Positions 22,821-44,095 of a stretch of DNA of 64,000 nucleotides are shown piece by piece; position 1 is the stretch's first letter; each line of letters begins with the position of its first letter. Under the pieces are notes generated by a model, which searched no databases, was not told the origin of the DNA, and saw only the letters and a list, made by a program, of their open reading frames with translations. The stretch is from Paulinella micropora (taxonomy: Eukaryota > Cercozoa > Imbricatea > Euglyphida): positions 219,063 to 283,062 of the forward strand of contig BJOX01000168.1 of assembly GCA_009731375.1 (NCBI GenBank). The letters are read 5' to 3'. Position numbers and translations under genes: made by a program.

Positions 22821-23801
22821 GAAAGAGCGTAAAGACAGTAGCAGCCATCTGCAGCGCGAAATTTTCAACGGTCAATCACGTACACTCTGTTTGTTACGTG
22901 TCTGTCTCTCTGTCTGGCTCGCTCTCTGTCTCTCTCTCTCTTTTTACATATATATATATATAAAATATTACCGCGGAGTTGAGGTGTACGACGGTGCCTC
23001 CCGCGAAGTCCAAAAAGCCATACTCAAACAGCCAGCCGCCAGACCAAACCTAACATGCATTATTAACAATATGTACCAGTATATGAAATAGCATATTACT
23101 CAAACAGCCAGCCGCCAGACCAAACCTAGTATTATTAATAATATGTATCAGTGTATGAAAATGCATATTACTCAAACAGCCAGCCGCCAGACCAAACCTA
23201 GCATGCATTATTAACAATATGTATCAGTGTATGAAAATGCATATTACTCAAACAGCCAGCCGCCAAACCAAACCTAAAGAAAGATGAAGATGACCCAGTG
23301 CGCGATGGGGCAGTAGCAGAAAACGCTCCATAGTGCCATGAAGAGGACCAATGCGCCAAACTCCACACGCTCCGCCGTACCGCCCTGCACATCGCTCAGA
23401 TAGATACTTACCCCACCCCGGCTCGAATGTCAGCTTAGCCGTAAAATACGGTGGAAGCCAGTCAAAATGTTCGTTAGATTACGATACATTTTTCTCACGA
23501 TATTTTTCCTGTTTTTGGGATAAAATATGTTCAGTTTTCACGAAATAAATAAATAAAAATAAAAATAAATCAATAAATAAATAAATAAATGAATACATAA
23601 TTAATGAATGAATGAATGAATAAATAAATGAATACATTAATGAATAAATAAATAAATAAATAAATAAGTAAGTAAATAAATAAAATAAATAAATAGATAA
23701 ATAGATAGATAGATAGATAAATAGATAAATAAATAAATAAATGAATAAATAAATAAATAAATAAACGCCCTGTTGCAGACGCTAGGATCGTGTATGAAAG
23801 C

Positions 23802-23847
<46 letters not shown>

Positions 23848-23927
23848 TAAAGTACAGAAAGCAAGAAAGTAAACAACCACCGCAGCGGCAGCATCATCAA
23901 TCACCAGCAACAACAAGAACAACAACA

Positions 23928-24007
<80 letters not shown>

Positions 24008-24812
24008 GTTCTTCTCTGTCAATGGCTGATGCATTTCTGCACATGCGCCTCCATCGTCTCACCCGTGAGGGGAGTACGAAGAATTGACGATAAGCTCTAA
24101 TGACACCCCCGCAAGGGCAGTTCCAACACTTCCAGACGGGCCGGTATGTTCAATGAAAATANNNNNNNNNNGGAGTACGAAGAATTGACGATAAGCTCTA
24201 ATGACACCCCCGCAAGGGCAGTTCCAACACTTCCAGACGGACCGGTATGTTCAATGAAAAAAATGGTCCAGACGGAGCGGTATGTTCAATGAAAATACTG
24301 GTGGCACCGACGGGAATCGAACTGGCGACAGGGCCCAGATGGTAGAACTTGACCACTGGGCTATCACGGTGTCCACAATAATAATAATAATAATAATAAT
24401 AATAGTGAGACTCTTAGTAGTAATCCAGAGAAGAAAAAGAAATAGATCTAGAAGTGAAGAAGGAAAAGAAAGTAGGAAGATTTCAAAGCTGACCAGAATG
24501 AGGGACGGGGTAATGGCAGCGAAGGTCAGTTGATACATTACGAAGAGAGGTTCGGGGATGGTGGTGCCCGGTAAAGGCTCCATCGTGACTTGAGACAAAA
24601 ACCAGGTAGGCATGCCGAGGATACCTGGTAGATTAGATGGATAGATGGATGGATGGATGGATGGATGGATAGGTAGATAGATAGGTAGGAAGGTAGATTT
24701 GATAGGTAGGAAGGTAGATTAGATAGATAGATAGATAGAGATGTAGATAGATAGATAGATAGATAGATTAGGTAGGTAGATAGAGACATAGATAGATAGC
24801 TAGATAGATAGC

Positions 24813-24863
<51 letters not shown>

Positions 24864-25582
24864 CTAGATAGATAGCTAGATAGATAGACATATAGATTGA
24901 CATGGTGACTTGAGAGAAAAACCAGGTAGGTAAGCCGAGGATACCTGGTAGATTAGATAGGTAGGTAGGTAGATAGATAGATAGATAGACCGGCGACGTC
25001 TGTGTTGAAGGCGATACTGTAGCCAACGGCTAACCATAGAATAGTGATCAGACACACCTACAAAGTATATGTATATATACATATATATATATGTATATGT
25101 ATATATATATAATATAGGTATCTATATTGAAGCCGATACTGTAGGCAAGGATATATACATATATATATATGTATGTATGTATATATGTATATATATATAT
25201 ATTATATAGGTATCTATATTGAAGCCGATACTGTAGGCAAGGGCTAAACATAGAACAGCGATCAGACACACCAACAATATATATATGTATATGTATATAT
25301 TTATATTTATACATGGTATGTATTTTTGAAGCCGATACTGTAGGCAAGGGCTAAAAATAGAACAGTGATCAGACAGACCAACAATATATATATATGGTAT
25401 GTATATTGAAGCCGATACTGTAGGCAAGGGCTAACCAGTGATCAGACACACCAACAAAGTATATATATATATATACATATAAATATATATATAAAATATA
25501 TATGTAAATATTATATATATACATATATATATATATGAAGGCGATACTGTAGCCAACGGCTAACCATAGAACAGTGTGTCTG

Positions 25583-25642
<60 letters not shown>

Positions 25643-25851
25643 ACGATAGCCAGCGTCTGAGTGAGTACGCTGAGGAAGTTGATAGGTTGACACAAGGCGC
25701 CGGCGTAGTAGATAGCAAGCCCCTATATATAGTATATAGCAAGCCCCTAAGATATATGTATATATGTATCCATAAATACATATATTATATATATATACAA
25801 TATATATATATATATATAAGGCGCCAGCGTAGTAAAAAGCAAGCCCCTAAG

Positions 25852-25882
<31 letters not shown>

Positions 25883-26868
25883 TATATACATATAATATAT
25901 ATATATTATATATATATGTACATATATTATATATATGTGTGTGTGTGTGTGTGCGTGTGTGTGTGTTTGTGTATGTATGTATGCATAAAATGTACATATA
26001 TGTATACATGTATATATATATGTGTGTGTGTGATATTATATACATATATATATATATGTTATATATATGTAATATAAATAAATACATACATATATATATA
26101 CGTATATATATAATAGATGGGGGGGGGGGGNNNNNNNNNNAAGGACACGTACAGGCACTGTCATGCAGAAGACGAGGCAGCAAGATGTTAAGAGCCATGC
26201 AGTATCCCCAGTGTCGAGAACTGGCAAAACACATATAATAATCTATACGTATGCAAATGTATGCATGTACTCGTGTATGGACGCGTGTGTGTGTAGTGTG
26301 TGTGTGTGTGTAGGTGTGTGTGTGTATGCATGTATGTATGTATGTATATATGTATGTGTCTATGTATGTTGTGTGTTGTATGTATGTATGTATGTGTTTG
26401 AATGTATGCATGTGTTTGAATGTATTATGTATGTATTGCCTGCTGCGCACCCTCCTGTTCAGTAGTATGCGTATATAGAATATTGCTAAGACAGTAATAT
26501 GCGTATATGAACGTGTAGTTGGAGTAATAGTAATAGTAATAGATAATAATAATAATAATGATAGTGCTTCTCTGTCAATGGCTGATGCATTTCTGCACAT
26601 GCGCCTCCATCGTCTCACCCGTGAGGGGAGTACGAAGAATTGACGATAAGCTCTAATGACACCCCTGCAAGGGCAGTTCCAACACTTCCAGACGGGCCGG
26701 TATGTTCAATGAAAATACTGGTCCAGAAATAGACCGGTATGTTCAATGAAAATACTGGTGGCACCGACGGGAATCGAACTGGCGACAGGGCCCAGATGGT
26801 AGAACTTGACCACTGGGCTATCACGGTGTCCAATAATAATAATAATGATAATAATGATAATAATAATG

Positions 26869-26914
<46 letters not shown>

Positions 26915-26991
26915 TAATAATGATAATAATAATAATAATAATAACAATAATAATAATAATAATGATAATAATGATAATAATGATAATAATG

Positions 26992-27058
<67 letters not shown>

Positions 27059-27244
27059 TAATAAATAGTAGTAGTAGTAGTAGTAGTAGTAGCAGCAGCA
27101 GCAGTAGTAGAGCAGTAGTAGTAGTAGTAGTAGTGCATGCATGTATGTACGTGTTATGTATGTACGCATGTATGCATGTATGTATGTATGTATTTATGTA
27201 TTTCTGACCAGGTGCTTCGTCAGACATGGTCGGGTGGAGTGTGC
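13564..27244 (-). CDS. AMT: Ammonium transporter, AMT family (left-arm copy)
   Basis: This is the mirror copy of the plus-strand transporter. Exons in order of transcription: 27244-27209 (ATG at 27227), 26220-26153, 25722-25645, 25057-24991, 24624-24494, 23384-23295, 23049-22972, 22669-22615, 21080-20991, 20398-20339, 20259-about 20151, 19970-19918, 19517-19444, 18503-18449, 18017-17976, 17435-17364, 16053 into a gap, 15039-15001, 14618 into a gap, 14473-14445, 14375-14342, 13903-13793 and 13730-13564 (stop TGA). Lengths and phases equal those of the other copy almost everywhere. Core residues are kept: [48 protein letters not shown] and GMHGLSG with both pore histidines. Exon 11 does not join exon 12 in phase with the obvious donor (the join would make a stop), so it uses another donor or is damaged. 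The C-terminal tail after EPEHWSVS differs from the sister copy and is shorter. Confidence 0.9.
13736..14340. repeat. Intronic (TA)n, (CT)n and (TATC)n arrays with exon fragment
   Basis: The interval between the last AMT exons on the left arm holds TA, CA, CT and TATC repeats around exon 13,793-13,903. A partial copy of exon 14,342-14,375, including its donor, is seen at about 14,228-14,250. Confidence 0.8.
14686..15000. repeat. (TAG)n/(ATT)n array beside AMT exon 18
   Basis: TAG then ATT/AAT repeats directly adjoin the exon ending at 15,001. They correspond to the TAC array at 38,651-39,300 in the other arm, but the two arrays differ greatly in length and composition. Confidence 0.9.
15075..15222. 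other. Conserved non-repetitive intronic island (left arm)
   Basis: About 145 bp match 38,442-38,583 in inverted orientation with high identity, although the surrounding intron is free-running microsatellite. No conserved reading frame is evident. It could be an intronic element, an ncRNA or a lost exon. Confidence 0.6.
15220..15620. repeat. (TATC)n and (ACCTAT)n-type arrays
   Basis: TATC units grade into degenerate ACCTATA and TATCTA units and back to TATC. Intronic in the left-arm AMT gene. Confidence 0.9.
15783..15955. repeat. Poly-A run and (GAA)n tract
   Basis: A run of more than 50 A is followed by AAG/GAG repeats. On the AMT sense strand this is a T/C-rich tract. Confidence 0.9.
16060..16425. 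repeat. (GATA)n array with a ghost exon
   Basis: GATA/GACA/GGTA units. At 16,186-16,219 they contain a second, partial copy of the start of AMT exon 17 (the GCTGGGGCGAT side with its acceptor). Confidence 0.85.
16590..16875. repeat. Palindromic CCCGAATTCxGTAAAGTTTCC minisatellite
   Basis: Units built from TTCCCGGGAAAT, CACCCGAATTC and AGTAAAGTTTCC occur in both orientations, so the array is highly self-complementary. The same family recurs at 19,069-19,420 and 35,010-35,400. Confidence 0.85.
17010..17329. other. Assembly gap flanked by poly-C
   Basis: 320 N; C-runs stand on both sides. Confidence 0.95.
17500..18460. repeat. (TATG)n, (GATA)n, (TA)n arrays with ghost exons
   Basis: Intron of the left AMT gene. 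Two partial copies of exon 15 lie at 17,829-17,862 and 17,887-17,920, next to the full exon at 17,976-18,017. GT/GA repeats follow to 18,440. Confidence 0.9.
19192..19318. mobile_element. MITE-like element with about 30-bp TIRs (left arm)
   Basis: 127 bp begin GGCGCGTTCTACACCACCC and end with the inverted form, with TCA on both sides as a 3-bp target duplication. It sits inside the palindromic minisatellite. An inverted counterpart lies at 35,134-35,270, so insertion predates the arm duplication. Short TIR elements with 3-bp TSDs fit PIF/Harbinger or CACTA-type MITEs (family knowledge), but the superfamily is not settled. Confidence 0.65.
19810..19882. other. Assembly gap flanked by poly-C
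   Basis: 73 N with C-runs on both sides. Confidence 0.95.
20275..20640 (-). repeat. (GGAT)n array carrying tandem small acidic exons (left arm)
   Basis: On the minus strand, the motif CCATCCACAG (or CCATCTTCAG) precedes several related blocks encoding EGENADKD (20,398-20,339), EGDNAEDI (about 20,483-20,461), [10 protein letters not shown] (about 20,559-20,526) and EGDKA (about 20,597-20,581), with GGNAENED just downstream at 20,259. The [10 protein letters not shown] block also has a GTATAT donor in the same phase as its neighbours. GATG/GATA repeats separate the blocks. The longest is taken as AMT exon 10; the others may be alternative exons or fossils. Confidence 0.7.
20826..20970. repeat. 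TTGACGTGTTTTGCGGGC minisatellite (left arm)
   Basis: About three units, each with ATTATGCGGCTAGCCACAAA on the opposite strand, in the intron downstream of AMT exon 9. They correspond to the larger array at 32,488-32,925. Confidence 0.85.
21384..22441 (-). mobile_element. tRNA-derived SINE, interrupted by a gap
   Basis: The tail part (21,384-21,448) and the tRNA-like head (22,358-22,441) of the SINE family lie either side of a 909-N gap. The gap exceeds the element length, so other DNA, or more than one copy, is hidden there. Confidence 0.8.
21449..22357. other. Assembly gap
   Basis: 909 N inside a SINE and an AMT intron. Confidence 0.95.
24007..24374 (-). mobile_element. tRNA-derived SINE with internal duplication
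   Basis: The full SINE with (AAT)n at both ends. The central part (GGAGTACGAAGAATTGACGA to CAATGAAAA) is present twice around the 10-N gap at 24,162-24,171, so either the copy has a tandem duplication or the assembly is wrong here. Confidence 0.85.
24640..25600. repeat. (GATA)n and (TA)n arrays with several ghost copies of AMT exon 4
   Basis: The real exon 4 is at 24,991-25,057. Partial copies of the same exon lie at about 25,122-25,152, 25,214-25,276, 25,327-25,383, 25,407-25,456 and 25,539-25,580, spaced by TA/CATA repeats. They keep the GATCAGACACACC acceptor side but lack the exon end. Confidence 0.9.
26563..26832 (-). mobile_element. tRNA-derived SINE, full-length
   Basis: The best complete copy, about 270 bp. 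Read on the minus strand it starts GGACACCGTGATAGCCCAGT (A-box-like TAGCCCAGTGG), has a B-box-like AGTTCGATTCC about 50 bp further on, and ends GCCATTGACAGAGAAGCACT followed by (ATT)n. Known tRNA-type SINEs have this A/B-box head, an unrelated body and a simple-repeat tail, and are mobilised by a partner LINE. The centre holds a duplicated CCGGTATGTTCAATGAAAAT block. Confidence 0.9.
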
Positions 27245-28814
27245 CTGCAAAAGATAAGGAACAGAACGATAATCCACGCATAGTATGTATGTAGGTATGT
27301 ATGTATATACGATGTATGTATGTATGTAGTGTATGTATGTATGTATGTGTATGTATGTATGTACATATGTATGTATGTATGTTTGTATGTATGTTTGTAC
27401 ATGTATATTAATACATACACACTTTAACTTTTGTGTACCCCCTTCTGGAGAAGAGAGAGAGGATATATATATGCAGAGAGAGACACACAGAGAGAGAGCA
27501 CTACCGAGGAAAGTGCACGACAAAGGTACAGATTTTTGCTGATACTTTATCGAGGCTCAGATGTAAGCTCAGGTCGAAGATTAGATTATCGACGCATTAA
27601 GCGTAGTATGAGGAGGATTTTATGCGCATACTAATATTTATATCACGAATTCGATCGTGGTAGGAGGTGCGATCCCTTTAAAAAAAATGCCGGACCGAAC
27701 AAGACGTGAAATCCGCAGAGCAGCGAAAGAAACGAAAACAAAAAACGTGACCAGAAATTATTCGAGTGGACTCAAAACATTCCTGTTTATTTTCGCAAGC
27801 GTCTTGCAGAACGAAGAACGAAAGAAAGCGCGCGATGTTGCGATTTGTTTTGAGGAATAGTGGATTGAATAAACGATTGCTAGACTGACAGTTAATTAAT
27901 AGAAAGAAGATGCTGCCAGAGGCTCTACCATGTAACACATTTGCAACCTTTCCTCCAGTAATATTATGAAACTTATTATGCACGCTTTACAGCAAGCAAC
28001 TCGAGCAGAAGTACGCACTCCCGACTTCTAGAGCGATGGAACTGCAAGAAAGATGTTACGGAATCTTTTTCCATTTTATATTGCCTGTTTCCAGTTTTGT
28101 CTGGCACAAGCGTAGTCAGTTCGGATGATCCGCCGGCCCGCCCCGATACACACAGGCCGTCGGTTACGGAAGGGTAATTTTGTTGCCATTTTATATTGCC
28201 TGTTTCCAGTTTTGTCTGGCAAAAGTGGAGTACAAACAGGAAGCACGCAGCTGTCCGGCCAAAAATCTGTTTACAAAAAAAGAAGAGGCCGTGGAAATAT
28301 TGGTGATTGGTGCCCCCCTGGAGGGTCGAATTTTTAGATTTTTGGCCGGGCAGCTGCGTGCTTCCTGTTTTTGGGTAAATTGATCAAGCATTGAGCAAAA
28401 CGCTATCTTGCAGTTCCATCGCTCTGAGAAGTTGATACCCTCGTCAGAACTGCGAGTGCGTACTTTGCTCAACAAGGTGCCAGTAAGTCTGCTAAAAACC
28501 ACTCCTCAAAACAAGTCGCAACATCGCGCGCTTTCTTTCGTTCGTCGTTCTGCAAGACGCTTGCGTAAATAAACAGGATTATGTTTTGAGTCAACTCGAA
28601 TAATTTCTGGTCACGTTTATTGTTTTCATTTGCGGAGTTCACGTATTGACGTATTGTTCGGTCCGGCTTTTTTTTTGTATGGATCGCAGCTCCTACCACG
28701 ATTGAATTCGTGATATATCAATATTAATATGCGCATAAAATCTTCCTCATATGTATTTACATACATACATACATACTACGCGTGGATTATCGTTCTGTTC
28801 CTTCTCTTTTGCAG
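27245..28814. promoter_or_regulatory. Shared divergent promoter region with palindromic core
   Basis: The two AMT first exons face away from each other across 1.57 kb. The interval is arranged as nested inverted arms: 27,650-27,860 with 28,495-28,700, 28,010-28,060 with 28,390-28,460, and a near-perfect 35-bp pair at 28,234-28,268 and 28,336-28,370. A 30-bp direct repeat (TTTTATATTGCCTGTTTCC) lies at 28,074 and 28,188. Both promoters must be here if the genes are expressed. I see no certain TATA box. The arms are better conserved than the introns, which suggests function or recent conversion. Confidence 0.55.
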
Positions 28815-40736
<11,922 letters not shown>

Positions 40737-40740
<4 letters not shown>

Positions 40741-41350
40741 GAACACGAGTGATTACTAGTTACGCTGAGAACACGAGTGATTACTAGTTACGGTATTATA
40801 TTACTCGTGTGTTATATTAAGTCCAACCCAAGCGATGTGTCACATCGCTTCGGTGTTGTGCTCGATTTCAAACAATCCGGTTATATTAATATCAGCGTTA
40901 TTGAAGATAGTAATACGGTACGTACAAGCTGGGATCGATCCGGCGATCCACTGCATGTTGACGTCGGGCAACAATGTGAAATATGAATAAAAAAATATCT
41001 TCGGGCAACCATGCAAAATATGAACGAGAAAGTATTTTCCGGAAGAAAAAAGCATTTGCAGGATATATATATATATATTTTATTTTAATTTTTAATTATA
41101 TTTTACGCTGCACTAAGTCTCAATAAACTCTTCCATATCAGTGATCTCTCCCTGTTTCCTCTCAGCTCTGGGCAACCACGTAAAATATGAATGCAAAAGT
41201 AATTTCCGGAAAAAAAAGTATTTGCAGGATTATATATATATATACATTTTTACGCTGCACTCTCAAACAACTCTTCAATATATATATCAGTGATCTCTTC
41301 CTGTTTCCTTTCAGCTCTATGCAATTGAGTTGTAAGTCACATTTTATTGT
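40737..41350 (+). repeat. Tandem duplications downstream of AMT stop codon
   Basis: A 28-bp unit TGAGAACACGAGTGATTACT is repeated twice, starting at the stop codon. Further on, a block of about 190 bp containing TTCCGGAA and GTATTTGCAGGAT plus CAGTGATCTC is duplicated (about 40,968-41,170 and 41,168-41,330). Confidence 0.8.
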
Positions 41351-41715
41351 TAACAAAGCGCGCGGCCGAGAGGCTAGTCACCAAAATTTAAATATATATT
41401 AATATAATATTTTTGAAAAGTAAATAAACTTATATAACTCAACCTTAACTTAAAACTATTGAAAATGAAAGAATTTGAAAAAAAAATTAAAACATTCCCG
41501 GAAAAAGTCACCTTAGAGCCTATATAAAATAGGTTGACTTATATAAAAAAGTTTGTAGTATACAGACGTGAACTTTTTTTATTTAGGTTAAATTTTGCAT
41601 ATATTTTGAAGTTTTTACATAGATTGAATTTTTATGTAGGCAGAAAATGTTATATAGGTAAGAATTTAATATTGTTTTGTTGGCTAAAATGAATGTCGAC
41701 AGTAATATTAATACT
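41350..41715. other. AT-rich spacer
   Basis: AT-rich non-repetitive DNA; I see nothing assignable. Confidence 0.4.
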
Positions 41716-42605
41716 ATTAATAATATCTACTAATATCAGACTGAGCCGCACTTTAACTACCAGCCAAAATCACTACCGTTGACATTATACTGTTTTTGAC
41801 TAATCAGTTAGATTCTCTTCTGCAAGACTTTTCGACTTCACTAACTCGCTTTCGATTTCGTCCAGGAATGACTTCAAAGATTTAATCAAAGTTTTTACAG
41901 CAATTGTCATTTTTCCTTTCTCCAATGCTTTCTTTCCACGATTTCCCGAAAACCACAATTTACTGTGAATTTTGGTGAACACAGTCAAGAGAACAGAAAA
42001 ATCATCTTGTAGTACACCTGCATCTATGTTTTTACATCAATGACTTAGAGAGATTTCCCAAATGAAAATCATGGCTCTGACTTCCACTAAGTCAAACTGA
42101 ACAAAAATAACTTGAACTTGAAGCAACCTTCAAGTACATTTAACTTCAAGTGTAGTCTAACAGCTACTCACAATCTACGTCCAACCAACTTCGGATCGTA
42201 CTTTGCAAACCAAGTCTGCAAACCAGTAGAAATCAACGTAAATAAACGAAGTGGCATCTCAGCTATTTATTAATACTGGTATTTCACCTACTCTTAGGAG
42301 TTAGTGCTGTTTGCAACCATAGAGACTTTTAATAAGAGTTCGTTGTGTATTTATCCCTTGTGGTTGTATTAATATCCAAACTCACAATTCAAATTTTCCT
42401 TTCAAGTGGAAACTGCACACACTAGTTTTGTGTGCTCTGTCGACAGATCGATTTGAAAGCACCTCCTACAAGGAAGATACTACCCAACGAACGTGGAAGA
42501 TCAGAGGTCATCAAAAACCACATATGTGAGACAGATCGTTCACCTGTCCTTGCATTTTTGTGTCGTATTTCTGTTCTCCCACACTCTATGCAGTCGACCA
42601 ACACA
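41715..42605 (+). repeat. 0.9-kb dispersed repeat, left copy
   Basis: Matches 53,700-54,535 in the same orientation. Similarity is high in the last 270 bp (from ACTTTTAATAAGAGTTCG on) and lower with indels before. The two copies bracket the Ty3/gypsy region, but their divergence and distance from Pol make them doubtful as its LTRs. Confidence 0.75.
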
Positions 42606-44095
42606 CTATGCGTTTGGTTTTGTTTCTGTTAGGGTCACCCCCTTATCACCCAGCAAGATCATACTCTTTGCTGCTCATCGTGCTCTACAAGTGTACCAAC
42701 ACTGCCTGGCCTACACCTGGTGACGTGGAATGTTCGCCAACTCGCGCCACGACGATCCCCTGTCGCGTATTCTGGAGCTCAAGAGGAAATGCTTGTACAC
42801 TTTCACCATTTTATTTGGCGTCTTTCACCCTCACTGCATGCAAGACCTTGCGCAGTGAAACTGTCAAACAGCTGCGTGTATTGCAAAGAAACGCAGCTGA
42901 GTGATTGCTAAACAGCTATGCTCAATGTAAACTTAAATACTTCTTACTACCGGGTTGCCACGTGACAATTGACTAAAAATTATCACTCAGACAAAATTTA
43001 TTATTAATAATATTTTTCAAGTCCCGCACAGTCACCCGTCGTAATATTTAATAACTGACTCAAAAAATTATCTCAGCTTGAAAAAAAGAAAAACTAGCGC
43101 AATCTACTTTTCATGGTTTTCACTGCTTTGGTTGCAAATTTCAACCTTGTAGCTAGCGTACAGTGACTCTGTTTTAGACATGTTTGAATTTTGTTGTTGT
43201 TGTTGTTGTTGTTTCAGCAGAAAACGTTTGTATTCTTGCTAATTCGGCTAGCCTACAGTACCCCCTCCCGATTTTATGACGGAAATAGCATTTTCGTCAT
43301 ACACCTTCTGATTTCTTTCTGCAAATAGTATGCGCTATGGAGTCATGCCACACAGCGCATCGACCCACGGATAGACGCTAAAAGACGATAAATATATCCT
43401 CATACGGCACGTCAAAGCGGATTCTCTAGCCTTTCTTGTAAATTTTGAACTCCTTCCCCTCAATTTTTTTTCTTTTTTTTTTTCGGCAGTATGTCAAGAA
43501 CAAACGTACAATTAATAAAAAAATACAAGCAACGTGGTGCTGTAGTACGATTCCCCCTTTGATCTCCTTCTTCTTCTTATCATTATCATTATTATTATTA
43601 TTATTCACAGGGAGATCGTAAGTACATTGTCTTTTTTAATGACATACCCTTGTATAAGGCGGATATCCTATGATATAGTATTAGGGGGCCAGTCCTAATA
43701 GCTATATCCGAAGTCGAGGTGTATGTACCCGACCCTGCGATATACCGACACAAGTAGAGATTGACCGTGCTCAGGTACGACAGTATATAATCTATCGTAA
43801 AAAATAATTTAATGAAAGTTTCAGAGAACATTTCATTTTCGAGAACATCATCCCAGGACTTGGAAAGGGTCATACCCGGGAACACCATCGCTCAATACAC
43901 TAGCGATCCCCGTATACGGTGTAGTATCATCGTCGATCGACCTTTCGCACTCGTATGTTGCGATCGAATGCCAAGTTATATCACTGAGTCTTTTTAATAT
44001 TCATATTGATAACTGATGATGCATGATCAAATCATGATACGCCGTGGGCAATCAATCAGTTTATTTGAGACGCATAAAGAAAAATAGTTTCTTTG
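42606..44095. other. Spacer left of the retroelement, possible 3' end region
   Basis: 42,606-43,600 is non-coding and AT-rich, with one LVTWNVRQL-like translation near 42,715 that may be a LINE endonuclease scrap. 43,600-44,095 has higher GC with many CGAT words, adjoins the Pol stop and is probably the retroelement 3' untranslated region or LTR; no second copy is seen right of Gag. Confidence 0.4.

Noticed and set aside
24162-24171. Tandem SINE duplication as a biological event
   Set aside because: The duplicated segment flanks a 10-N gap, so an assembly error is as likely.
26745-26832. A true tRNA gene
   Set aside because: A and B boxes are present but the T stem is mismatched, no proper anticodon arm forms, and the same unit with a common body and ATT tail recurs, so it is a SINE head.
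42720-42911. LINE endonuclease gene from a WNVRQL motif
   Set aside because: Only one short motif fits; the rest changes frame and shows no other endonuclease motif.
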